Of a stretch of 55,194 nt of DNA, positions 16,191 to 24,800 are shown one piece after another. The stretch spans positions 1-55,194 of IMG/VR virus record IMGVR_UViG_3300027734_003122; one strand, given 5' to 3'. Position 1 is the stretch's first letter. Each line of letters begins with the position of its first letter. Position numbers and translations under genes: made by a program. Below the pieces are notes generated by a model. It ran no database searches, was not told the DNA's origin, and saw only the letters and a program-made list of their open reading frames with translations. This stretch comes from a virus.

Positions 16191-17024
16191 TTAGAACTCT
16201 TCTATTGGGAAATTCTTTGTTTTTATTTCCCAGTATTCAGCCATAAACTCTGCTCTGAACTTATACTTGGGGTCAGTATGATAACCTGATTCATAAATGC
16301 ATTTACATATGCTTTCATATAAATCTTTTTTTGGTAACTTATAATTTGCCTTTTTACAATCATAATACCTACCAGAATTTAATATTCTAGCCCAAGCCTC
16401 TATACCTAATTCCGTTGAACTAGCACTATAAAATTTATCTTTAATCATTTTATTTTTACCTTTGATTACTTCACGTGTTCTGTAAGTAACCGTACCAAAA
16501 CCTTTTATTGCTTTACCCCCACCTGCATTAGCATGAATACGCCATAGATTTGTTTCAATACCTTTGTTTGTCGCTTCAATTATAAAGAATGAGTATATCA
16601 TTGATATTGGAAAGTCAGTTAAGTGATGAACATTCATAAGCATATCATCGTAGTTAAACGCCATCCATATTCTTCTCATTTTAAATAGATTAGCATTTTT
16701 CAAATTTCTAAATCCATACTTTTCAAGGTATGCTTTTAATTGAACTCTATTTAAATTACGTATATCATAACCATAAGACCTACCAGCATAAGCATATTTA
16801 TCTATTTTAGATTTATTATCAACTAAAACTTTTTCTTCTTTTTTTGGTTGTATTTTAGATTCAAGATATAATGTATCAACTTTAATAATTGGAGTCATTT
16901 CTATTAACGCTGGGGATTGTTTCTTTGGGGAGAATAAGAAACCTATAAATATTAACCCCCAGAATCCCATAACCATAGACAGACCAAATCCTTTTTTTTC
17001 TGGTTTTTGTATATTTCTTTTCAT
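16191..17024 (-). CDS. Membrane-anchored peptidoglycan hydrolase (glucosaminidase-like), probable endolysin
   Basis: A 277-residue protein. After a basic head (MKRNIQKPEKKG) a single hydrophobic segment at about 13-31 looks like a signal anchor, followed by a charged linker (to about 80) and a catalytic domain. That domain resembles glucosaminidase (GH73)-type hydrolases: FPISMIYSFFIIEATNKGIE gives the catalytic Glu candidate E150, a Gly-rich segment with GFGTVTY follows, then AWARILNSGRYYD, and the C-terminal ESGYHTDPKYK matches the usual 'GYATDP.Y' block. It would cleave cell-wall glycan at lysis. The uncleaved anchor suggests a signal-anchor (SAR-like) endolysin that needs no holin for export. 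It is a lone minus-strand gene between tail genes. Confidence 0.75.
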   Translation of the reverse strand: MKRNIQKPEKKGFGLSMVMGFWGLIFIGFLFSPKKQSPALIEMTPIIKVDTLYLESKIQPKKEEKVLVDNKSKIDKYAYAGRSYGYDIRNLNRVQLKAYLEKYGFRNLKNANLFKMRRIWMAFNYDDMLMNVHHLTDFPISMIYSFFIIEATNKGIETNLWRIHANAGGGKAIKGFGTVTYRTREVIKGKNKMIKDKFYSASSTELGIEAWARILNSGRYYDCKKANYKLPKKDLYESICKCIYESGYHTDPKYKFRAEFMAEYWEIKTKNFPIEEF

Positions 17025-17117
17025 TAAAAAATTTAATATAAAAATAAAAATTTATACTTTATAAGTAAAGATATTGCAGTAAATCTATTTTATATTTAAT
17101 AATTCAGTAAAAATGAA

Positions 17118-17125
17118 TATTTATT
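17118..17125 (+). promoter_or_regulatory. Candidate promoter box (TATTTATT) deciding the start of the HAD gene
   Basis: The sequence TATTTATTATAAAAAA begins 22 bases before the ATG at 17140. An upstream in-frame ATG at 17113 would place this box inside the coding region, so 17140 is the better start. Confidence 0.5.
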
Positions 17126-17139
17126 ATAAAAAAATAATT

Positions 17140-17943
17140 ATGATAGTTGAAAGTTTTGATATTAATAACACTCCTGATATGAAATATTATGCATTTGATT
17201 GGGATGATAATATTGTTTTTATGCCTACTGAAATAATTTTATTAGATAATAATGATGAAGAAGTTGGTATGTCAACCCATGATTTTGCTAAATATAGGGG
17301 GGATATTGGTAAGAAAGATTTTAAATATAGAGGAACAACAATAGTTAATTATGCCAATTTACCATTTAGACAATTTAAAGTTGCAGGCGATGAGCAGTTT
17401 TTGAAAGACATTATGATAGCAAAAACAGGACCAGCGTTTTCAGATTTCAAAGAAGCAATTAATAATGGTTCAATATTTTCAATTATAACAGCAAGGGGAC
17501 ACAACCCAGAAACATTAAAAAAAGCAGTTAGAATTTATATTGATAATGATTTTAATGGGATAAGTAACAAAAGAGTTATGCATAACCTTAAAAAGTATAG
17601 AGATTTAACTGACCTTGAAAGTGAGGGTAATATTATTGATGATTATTTAGATTTATGTAAATTTTATCCTGTATCATTTGGGTCAGGCAGCGCTGCTAAT
17701 CCTGAAGATGAAAAGGTTAAAGCATTAAATGAATTTTATGATTATTGTAAATCAATGGCTAAAAAAATAAAAAAAGCATTTTCTTTTAAAAATGATATTA
17801 AAGGAGAGGCTTTAAAGAATTTAAAATTTTCAATTGGTTTTTCAGATGATGATCCAAAGAATATAGAAACTATTAAAAATAAAGTTAATAAACCAGCATT
17901 AACAATATATTCAACAAATAAAGGTAATAAAGAGAAAGTATAA
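17140..17943 (+). CDS. HAD-superfamily phosphatase-like protein
   Basis: From the preferred ATG at 17140 the protein has 267 residues. Motif I is FDWDDNIVFMPT (D20 nucleophile and D22), motif II is the Thr in SIITARG (about 117), and an acidic motif IV appears near the C-terminus as GFSDDDPKN (about 238). This is the catalytic layout of HAD phosphatases, which use an aspartyl-phosphate intermediate. The substrate cannot be told from sequence; a nucleotide, sugar phosphate or nucleic-acid 3'-phosphate are all possible. The C-terminal 60 residues are Lys-rich. It stands alone between the lysis and tail-tube genes. Confidence 0.8.
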   Translation: MIVESFDINNTPDMKYYAFDWDDNIVFMPTEIILLDNNDEEVGMSTHDFAKYRGDIGKKDFKYRGTTIVNYANLPFRQFKVAGDEQFLKDIMIAKTGPAFSDFKEAINNGSIFSIITARGHNPETLKKAVRIYIDNDFNGISNKRVMHNLKKYRDLTDLESEGNIIDDYLDLCKFYPVSFGSGSAANPEDEKVKALNEFYDYCKSMAKKIKKAFSFKNDIKGEALKNLKFSIGFSDDDPKNIETIKNKVNKPALTIYSTNKGNKEKV

Positions 17944-18125
17944 TATTATATTATATATAATTATTATATTAATAATATAGTATAATACTAAATTTTAAAA
18001 AAGAGAAAGTAAATACATTTTTTTTAAATAATATAAAAAAACAATAAATAAACATTTTTTCTAATTAGTAGATATTTATTAAATATAATAATAAATAGTT
18101 TAAAAAAAAATTAAAAAAATATATT
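17944..18125. other. AT-rich intergenic leader before tail tube
   Basis: This 182-base gap is almost pure A/T with several overlapping inverted stretches of TATAAT/ATTATA type near 17944-17990. A TATTTATT box at 18073 sits 53 bases before the tube ATG, farther than usual. I see no ORF or RNA gene in it. Confidence 0.5.
18073..18080 (+). promoter_or_regulatory. Candidate late promoter box (TATTTATT) for tail tube
   Basis: GATATTTATTAAATATAATA lies 53 bases upstream of the tube start. Motif context is good but the spacing is an outlier, implying a longer 5' leader. Confidence 0.35.
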
Positions 18126-18614
18126 ATGGCGGATTTACTTATGAAAATGCCTTTACCATATGAACCAAAAAGGCAAAATAGGTTCATTTTAAGGTTTCCT
18201 TCTAGTATGGGAATAAATGAGTGGTTTGTAGAATCAACTTCGAGACCTAGTATTAAAATGGATCCAGTTGAAATACAATTCTTAAATACATCAACATTTG
18301 TTTCTGGTAGATTTACATGGAACACTATTAATGTAAAGTTTAGAGACCCTATTGGTCCATCTGCAACACAAGCATTAATGGAGTGGGTTAGACTTCATTC
18401 TGAATCTGTTACTGGTAGGTCTGGTTACGCTGCTGGATATAAGAAAGATGTTGACTTGGAACTTTTAGACCCAACGGGTGTTGTTATTGAAAGATGGATA
18501 TTACAAGGTTGTCTATTGACAAATGTTAATTTTGGTGCTTTGGGTTATTCTAATAATAATTTAGTAGATATTGATGCAACAATGCAACCAGATAGATGTA
18601 TTCTTGTTTATTAA
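18126..18614 (+). CDS. Tail tube protein (T4 gp19-like)
   Basis: At 162 residues it matches T4 gp19 (163). It begins MADLLMKMPLPYEPKRQNRF, the usual 'P.E....NRF.LRFP' start of T4-type tube subunits. It continues with FVESTSRPSIKMDPVEIQFL, then FRDPIGPSATQALMEWVRLH and a C-terminal beta region ending in DATMQPDRCILVY. Stacked hexameric rings of this protein form the channel for DNA ejection inside the sheath. It has its own terminator, so like the sheath it appears monocistronic. Confidence 0.93.
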   Translation: MADLLMKMPLPYEPKRQNRFILRFPSSMGINEWFVESTSRPSIKMDPVEIQFLNTSTFVSGRFTWNTINVKFRDPIGPSATQALMEWVRLHSESVTGRSGYAAGYKKDVDLELLDPTGVVIERWILQGCLLTNVNFGALGYSNNNLVDIDATMQPDRCILVY

Positions 18615-18634
18615 TTTAATATTCTATTCAATTT

Positions 18635-18668
18635 AAAATCCATATATTAATTTAATATATGGATTTTT
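18635..18668 (+). terminator. Intrinsic terminator after tail tube
   Basis: An AT-rich hairpin with arms AAAATCCATATATTA and TAATATATGGATTTTT, followed by TCTATTT. Confidence 0.75.
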
Positions 18669-18711
18669 CTATTTATTTTACTATTTTTAATTATATTTTT
18701 ATTATAAAAAA

Positions 18712-19461
18712 ATGGAAGATAAGACATACGAATATGCTCAAGCCAATTTTGACTTACCTCACGATGTAGTAGAGTTACCATCAAGAGGTATTTTTTATAA
18801 AAATAAAAAAAAGTCAGTGAAAGTTGGTTATTTAACAGCATCCGATGAAAACCTTTTGCTAGGTGCATCAAAAAATTTCACATTACAATTGTTAAAGAAT
18901 AAAATATACGAACCAGATTTAAGACCTGAAGAAATGATAGAAGGTGATATTGAAGCAATATTAATCTTTTTAAGAAATACTTCATTTGGTTCTGATATGG
19001 AAATTATGGCAGTTGACCCCAAAACAAATAATAGATTTAAAGTTAATGTTAGCTTGGAAGAGTTAACCATAATTACTGGTTCGCCTCCAAATTCTGAGGG
19101 TTTATATGAACTAGCTTTACCTAAGTCTGGGGATGTAATAAAATTAAAGCCTTTAACTTACGGAGAAATTTTACAAATAAATGATATTATTGAAAGCTAC
19201 CCCCAAGGTAGAACTGCACCAAGAGTAACATTAAGATTATCCAAAGAGATTATTAGTATTAATGGTAGTGAGGATAAGGCATATATTGCAAAATATGTTG
19301 AAGGAATGCCAATTGCTGATTCAAAATTCATTAAGAAATTTTTGAGTAATAACGAGCCTAAACTTGATTTAACAAGAGATATAATGACCCCATCAGGAGA
19401 TATGACCACAGTGTATGCTGGGTTTGGGGTGGAGTTTTTTCGCCCTTTCTTCGGAATATAG
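18712..19461 (+). CDS. Baseplate hub / tail assembly chaperone (T4 gp26-like)
   Basis: A 249-residue protein. The start (YAQANFDLPHDVVELPSRGI, FYKNKKKSVKVGYLTASDEN) is typical of the gp26-type hub proteins in Bacteroidota T4-like phages. It continues with EAILIFLRNTSFGSDMEI and LPKSGDVIKLKPLTYGEILQ. The C-terminus ends in FGVEFFRPFFGI. In T4 gp26 is needed for the central hub of the baseplate. The last 47 bases overlap a second ORF in the +1 frame (19415-19591), and the tape measure gene follows, the usual place for a tail assembly chaperone pair. Family assignment is fairly firm; exact T4 equivalence less so. Confidence 0.75.
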   Translation: MEDKTYEYAQANFDLPHDVVELPSRGIFYKNKKKSVKVGYLTASDENLLLGASKNFTLQLLKNKIYEPDLRPEEMIEGDIEAILIFLRNTSFGSDMEIMAVDPKTNNRFKVNVSLEELTIITGSPPNSEGLYELALPKSGDVIKLKPLTYGEILQINDIIESYPQGRTAPRVTLRLSKEIISINGSEDKAYIAKYVEGMPIADSKFIKKFLSNNEPKLDLTRDIMTPSGDMTTVYAGFGVEFFRPFFGI

Positions 19462-19591
19462 ATTAGGTCAACTAACTGAATATTATTATTTAACTAAGTT
19501 ATTACATGTATCCTATTCTGACTTCTTAGCAATGCCAATCTTTATAAGAAAATTTTTAATAAATAAATGGATTGAAGATAATAAGGAATGA
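19415..19591 (+). CDS. gp51-like baseplate/tail assembly factor, overlapping +1-frame ORF
   Basis: A 58-residue ORF in the +1 frame relative to the gp26-like gene, with an ATG at 19415 inside that gene. The protein (EYRLGQLTEYYYLTKLLHVS, then FLAMPIFIRKFLINKWIEDN) is helical and has the 'S..D...MP...R..LI..W' ending common in small tail-assembly chaperones. It may be translated independently, or by +1 frameshifting at the TTT TTT C run at 19435-19441, which would give a gp26-gp51 fusion. Its stop codon lies in the stem of a hairpin. The position just before the tape measure gene agrees with a chaperone role. Confidence 0.65.
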   Translation: MLGLGWSFFALSSEYRLGQLTEYYYLTKLLHVSYSDFLAMPIFIRKFLINKWIEDNKE

Positions 19592-19612
19592 TTAAAAATC
19601 ATTCCTTATTCT
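19580..19612 (+). terminator. Hairpin at end of the gp51-like ORF
   Basis: A perfect 13-base stem, AATAAGGAATGAT and ATCATTCCTTATT, with a 4-5 base A-rich loop. The stop codon is inside the left arm. The following sequence CTATTT is only a weak T tract, so it may be an attenuating or processing hairpin rather than a full terminator. Confidence 0.6.
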
Positions 19613-19619
19613 ATTTATA
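19612..19619 (+). promoter_or_regulatory. Candidate late promoter box (TATTTATA) for tape measure
   Basis: TATTTATATATAAAA begins 22 bases before the ATG at 19634, directly after the hairpin. Confidence 0.55.
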
Positions 19620-19633
19620 TATAAAATGTAATA

Positions 19634-21454
19634 ATGGTAGACAATAAAGATAAAGAAAAAGGTAAAGGTGTTTTAAATGCACTAGATGAAATAATTGGGT
19701 TTTTTGGGGTTAAAGTATCTGAGTTAACAAAAGATTTTTTTGATTTTAAAAACGCTTTTAATGAATTAGAGAAAGGAGCGTCAGCAGTCAATTATCAATT
19801 ATTACTTTCAAGATCAAGAATAAGTGAGTTTAAATTAACAATTGCTGATACAGCACCTTTGGTTGCCAAATTAGGTGGAAATTTACAAAATGTTGTTGAC
19901 ATTATTAATGACTCTACTTCTGCTATGGGGAGAAATGTTATATTTGACCCAGAAGTTTATGAAAAATTATTTGCGGCACAACAATTATTAGGTAAGGATG
20001 CTGGAGGACTTATTCGTAGTTTTTCCGAGGCTGGTATTATGGCTTCTAAAATTGGTGAAAATTTAGAGAAATCATTACAATATGTTAGAACTGTTGGTGT
20101 TGATGCTAGAACTGTTATAGGTGATGTTGTTGATAATACAGAGTTATTGAATAGATTTTCATTTAAAGATGGTGTTGAGGGTTTTACAAAAATGGCAGCG
20201 CAAGCAAGCATCATTAAAGTTAGTATGAGGGACATAGCTTCGTTTGCAGACAAAGTTTTTGAGCCAGAGGGTGCAATAGAGACCGCAGCAGCGTTCCAAC
20301 GTCTGGGGGTATTTGTGGGCGATTTAGCAGACCCTTTTACTTTAATGAATAAGTCATTAAACGACCCAGAAGGGTTAATAATGAATTTAGCTTCGGCAGG
20401 CGAAAAATTTACACAATTTAATGAAGAGGCTGGCAGATTTGAAATAAATCCAAGTGCTATGGGTCAAATGAAGGCTTTGGCTGAAGCGGCTGGTGTAGGT
20501 GTTGGTGAATTTAAAAAAATGTCATTAAATTTGGCTGAATTTAATGCTAGGGCTAGTGAAATTGATATTAAGTTTAATTTGAGTGATGACCAAAAAATGT
20601 TTATTGCCAATCTAGCTTATTTAGATACTGATAATGAATATAAAATAAAAGTTACTGATGAGAAAACAGGTGAGAGTATTGCTACAGCAGTAAAAGATTT
20701 GACAGATAAACAAATTAATAAGTTAAATGAATTATCAAAAGAAGAACCAAAAACATTAGAGGACTTAGCTAGGGACTCTATGAGTATTGAACAACTTATT
20801 AGAAATGATGTTAGTGCAATTAAAAATAAATTACTATTTGGTTTTGTTGGTGAGCAATCAGTTGTTGGTAAATTCCAAGAGGGTGCAAGAACAGTTGCTG
20901 GTGATTTAGGTGATATAGTTTATAAAGGTATTCCGAATGCTGATTCGGCTAGAAAAACAATAAGAGGTGTTGCTAACCCAGTTGGTCAAATGTATAAAGG
21001 TGGAGATTTTGGTGCAGAAATGGTAAAAATATTTCAAGCGGTTGGGGGTTATATACAAGAGATTCCAAATAATATTTCTAGGGGGGTGAAAGAATCTAGG
21101 ATTGGCAGTGAACTTAACCTTGAAAAATATATGATTCAACTTAATACTCTTTTTGGTGACTTAACTGATATTATAGGTAAAGGATTCAATTTACCCCCAC
21201 CGCCACCAAAAGATGGTGCGATGTCATACAATGCAATGAATGATAGAATAAATGATTTAAACAAATTAAATGTCGGTCTGGGTAAATCAGAGAGTAAAGG
21301 TACATTATCAATAACTATTGATGTTAATCAAAAAAACCAAGATGGTTTGCTTTCAAGTAACCAAAAGATGATTGATAAAGCAATAGATATAAATGATTTA
21401 AATAACTATACAAAAAATATAAAATACAGCCTAGACATGAAGGGCAATGCTTAA
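19634..21454 (+). CDS. Tail tape measure protein (T4 gp29 position)
   Basis: A 606-residue, mostly helical, Ala/Lys-rich protein, close in length to T4 gp29 (590). It contains long helix-forming stretches (GLIRSFSEAGIMASKIGENL, AIETAAAFQRLGVFVGDLAD, MGQMKALAEAAGVGVGEFKK) and a Pro-rich turn (NLPPPPPKDG, about 518-526). No enzymatic domain or clear membrane segment is present. Position between the gp26/gp51-like genes and the giant baseplate genes fits a tape measure that sets tail length. Recognition rests on composition, length and synteny rather than on a signature motif. Confidence 0.75.
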   Translation: MVDNKDKEKGKGVLNALDEIIGFFGVKVSELTKDFFDFKNAFNELEKGASAVNYQLLLSRSRISEFKLTIADTAPLVAKLGGNLQNVVDIINDSTSAMGRNVIFDPEVYEKLFAAQQLLGKDAGGLIRSFSEAGIMASKIGENLEKSLQYVRTVGVDARTVIGDVVDNTELLNRFSFKDGVEGFTKMAAQASIIKVSMRDIASFADKVFEPEGAIETAAAFQRLGVFVGDLADPFTLMNKSLNDPEGLIMNLASAGEKFTQFNEEAGRFEINPSAMGQMKALAEAAGVGVGEFKKMSLNLAEFNARASEIDIKFNLSDDQKMFIANLAYLDTDNEYKIKVTDEKTGESIATAVKDLTDKQINKLNELSKEEPKTLEDLARDSMSIEQLIRNDVSAIKNKLLFGFVGEQSVVGKFQEGARTVAGDLGDIVYKGIPNADSARKTIRGVANPVGQMYKGGDFGAEMVKIFQAVGGYIQEIPNNISRGVKESRIGSELNLEKYMIQLNTLFGDLTDIIGKGFNLPPPPPKDGAMSYNAMNDRINDLNKLNVGLGKSESKGTLSITIDVNQKNQDGLLSSNQKMIDKAIDINDLNNYTKNIKYSLDMKGNA

Positions 21455-21471
21455 ATAAAAAATAAATTTGA

Positions 21472-21479
21472 TATTTATA
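21472..21479 (+). promoter_or_regulatory. Candidate late promoter box (TATTTATA) for the interrupted baseplate gene
   Basis: GATATTTATATATTAAACAA begins 23 bases before the ATG at 21495. There is no comparable box in the 726 bases between the in-frame stops and 22536. Confidence 0.55.
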
Positions 21480-21494
21480 TATTAAACAATTGGA

Positions 21495-21806
21495 ATGCGT
21501 AGTCTTTTAGATTTTGGAAATAGTGAAGAATTTAGAAAAAAATTAATGTTAAGGAATTTAGTTCCTTATAGCAAATCCCCCTATGGTAAAACTCCACCAT
21601 TTACATATGAAGTATCGCCTCTAAATGATTATTCTGTTATAGATTCACCAGACTACTTAATTGATACAAAAGTGTTAGCAGATAAGGCTTATGTGCTAAA
21701 TCAGTATGGTCGAGATGGTGGTTATCAATTGGTTACTGATGTTGGTACATTAAAAAATGATAAGACCAATTATGGTGAATATAACTTTAGTAAACTAATT
21801 TACTAA
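21495..21806 (+). CDS. Giant baseplate protein, N-terminal segment (ends at tandem UAA UAA)
   Basis: A 103-residue ORF beginning MRSLLDFGNSEEFRKKLMLR and containing YGKTPPFTYEVSPLNDYSVI and LNQYGRDGGYQLVTDVGTL. It stops at TAA 21804, and the next codon 21807 is also TAA. The same frame then stays open for another 4.4 kb. The N-terminal motif of this segment is, to my recollection, the start of a single protein of roughly 1,500 residues in related Bacteroidota phages, so I read this as the first part of one gene. As a stand-alone product it would be a short, probably incomplete domain. See the next two entries for the interruption and the continuation. Confidence 0.75.
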   Translation: MRSLLDFGNSEEFRKKLMLRNLVPYSKSPYGKTPPFTYEVSPLNDYSVIDSPDYLIDTKVLADKAYVLNQYGRDGGYQLVTDVGTLKNDKTNYGEYNFSKLIY

Positions 21807-21827
21807 TAAATAGCTTTACCTAAACTA
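21792..21827 (+). other. In-frame stop cassette bounded by direct repeats (candidate bypass or readthrough element)
   Basis: The 8-base sequence TAAACTAA occurs at 21791-21798 and again at 21821-21828, exactly 30 bases apart, so AAA CTA (Lys-Leu) occurs in the same reading frame on both sides. The 30 bases starting at either repeat include both stop codons (21804-21809). Omitting exactly 30 bases joins ...NFSKL to NDNIVNNFYS and restores one continuous frame. Confidence 0.6.
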
Positions 21828-24800
21828 AACGATAACATTGTAAATAACTTTTATTCAGGTGTTAATACTAGTCAAGATATATATGCAGATGCTGGTGTTT
21901 TTATAAACAGCGATGATTATTGGTTTGATACAAATTTAAAAAAGAAAGATATATTATATTATTGGTTAAATGGTAGTTCATCATTTAAGCCATCAGAATA
22001 TACAGCATTTGATATTTTTACGGAGAATGCAAATACGGTATCAAAATTAAAAGAAGATTCTTATATTGTTAGATTAGGTGCAGAAAAATTAAGTGGTTAT
22101 TTTGAAGATAGGATTGGTAGATTTATTGACAAGTACAATATCTTAACAAGATTTGAAAATGCAATATCTGATATTAATGACCCCTTAGATGTTTATAATT
22201 TAATAACTGGGACAAAACCAATTATTGAACCTATATGGACTATAACTAGGACAAATAATTTTATATTTGGAGCAGCACAATTAGCCTTAGAATTAGCTGG
22301 AGCAGAATTACCTTTCCCTACAATAGTTGGAAGTTACTTTGACCCCACGATTAGTTTAACTGGTAAAGGAACTAAAGGTTTTCTAGGGGGAATATTCCAG
22401 CAGAAAAAAACAGGAAGCCAATTATTTTTTGATAACACAGGTAAGGGACAAAAATCAATATTATTTTCAAATATAGAATATAATTTATATAGACCAAACT
22501 ATAAGAAAAATAGTGTATTAGGTGGGTTTACTGATTTGTTCACAAAGAATAAAAATGGTTATTATGTTGGGAGTTATGATTTGGATCCGACAGATGTTTT
22601 AAGTCCACAGAAAGATTTACCAGAAGACCAATTTGGTAGAAAAGTACAAACTCCTGTTTATGGACCATCAGAGATATCAAAGTTATATGAAGGTGAATCG
22701 TTTAACCCAAAGATAGGTGCAAATGGTAAATCGTTTACAGATGGCGGTAGTATAGAGGGGGGGTTGACTTGGGTGTCACCTAAATATAAAAACAATGCAG
22801 GAAAGAACGTTGGATTAAATGGTCAAGTGTTTGGGGATTCAAATACCAAACAAACAACATTTGAGACTACCGAAACAACTGAATATGATATGAAGCCTGG
22901 GTCAATAATGTATGATACCCAGAAGTTAGTTGAATCACAACCAAATAATGGCAATAAGTTAAAGCATGTAGGTAATGCAATAGACCAAGTTAGTAAAGTT
23001 TTTAATGATGGTTATAAAGAAATAACAAAAGGTTCTAGGGTTAGAAAATACTCACCAAACGTTAATGGGGGTACATTTGAAGAATATTGTAGATTATTTA
23101 CAAAAGATACTCCTTTTCTAACATATAGCAGATTACAGAAGAAAGATGGTATAGTTAGCGAGGGAAGACAAATGAAAAATTCAGTTTTAAATAAAACATA
23201 CGATTTGAGCATATATCCTAAAAAGGGTAATGATAGTAAAAAATTTATGTTGTCTATTGAGAACTTGGCTTGGAGAACATCTAGCCTATATTTGGATTTA
23301 CCTGAATGCGAGAAAGGACCAAATGGTGGTAGAATAATGTGGTTTCCCCCTTACGATTTGAAATTTTCAGATTCATCAACAGCAAGTTTTAGCCCAAATG
23401 AATTTTTAGGAAGACCAGAACCTGTGTATACATATAAATCAACTAGTCGAACGGGAACATTAGATTTTAGTATTGTTGTGGATCACCCATCAGTTTTAAA
23501 TGTATTAACTAACAGAATATTAGATAATCAAAGTGACGCTGAACAAATTAATGGTATATTAGAATCATTCTTTTCTGGATGTCTAAAATATGATTTGTAT
23601 GAGTTAGCTAAAATATATAATACGATGACTCTTTCTGAGTTAGAGGAGATACAGAAACAAGTGCAAGAGAGTTATGAGATAAAGGATGAGGTTGAATTAA
23701 TAAATAGAACATTTATTACAAGTAAAGACCCCTCAACTACGGCTGAAACTGGTGAGCCTGTTGTTGAAGACAAATCAAGACAATTTGATGAATTTAAATC
23801 TTTAGCTTTTTATTTTGACAATGATATACCTTCTATAGGTAATACAAAAAAATATCAGGATATGTATAATGATTACATTAATAAAAGTGCGTATACAGAG
23901 GGGAGTTTGAAAAAATTTATGGAATTGTATGTTAAAAACAATTTTCTTGGAATAGATGAGTTTATTAAAAGAGCCAATATGTTTTTGGAAGATAAGAATG
24001 CTGAGATAATTATTGATTTAGTTGGTTCAGCATCAAAGCCACAAACACCTGAGTATAATATTTCTTTAAGTGATAGGCGTATAGCTAATGCTCAAACATA
24101 CATTAAATCTAAAATAAACTACAATGACAGATTAAAATTTAAAGTTTTATCTTTAGGTGAAAATACACAGGTTACGGCAAAAACATATATCCGAGGAGAA
24201 ACTTCTGGAACAACTTTTTCTGTTGGAAATTGTTCCACATTTGCAGAAGATAAAATATTTAGTCAACAAGCTATGGCTTGTAGGAGGACATCAATTTCAA
24301 ATATAACAGCAAGAATATCAACAAAACCAACTAAAAAAGAACCAACTACTACTACAACATCATCAGATGTTGCAATAAAAAAACAAACTAAGGAGAAAAA
24401 AATATCAACGGTAGAAACTAAATTATATAGGAATGTATCTAAGAAAGTTTTACAAAAATTATTATCAGAATGTGATTATTTTCAAACAATTGAAGAAACT
24501 GATCCTTTCTTATATAGTAATTTAAAAGAAAAATTAAAGTATTTTAATCCAGCATTCCATTCAACAACTCCAGAGGGGTTAAACGGTAGATTAACATTTT
24601 TACAACAATGTGTTAGACCAGGAAACACTATACCGACAATAAAGAAGGATGGGGTAAAAGATTTTAAAGATGCGAAAAATACATCTTTTGGTATTCCACC
24701 AATATTAGTATTAAGGGTAGGTGACTTCTTTCATACGAAAATAATACCAAACACATTAGGTCTTACTTATGAAAAACTGGATTTAAACCCAGAAGGAATT

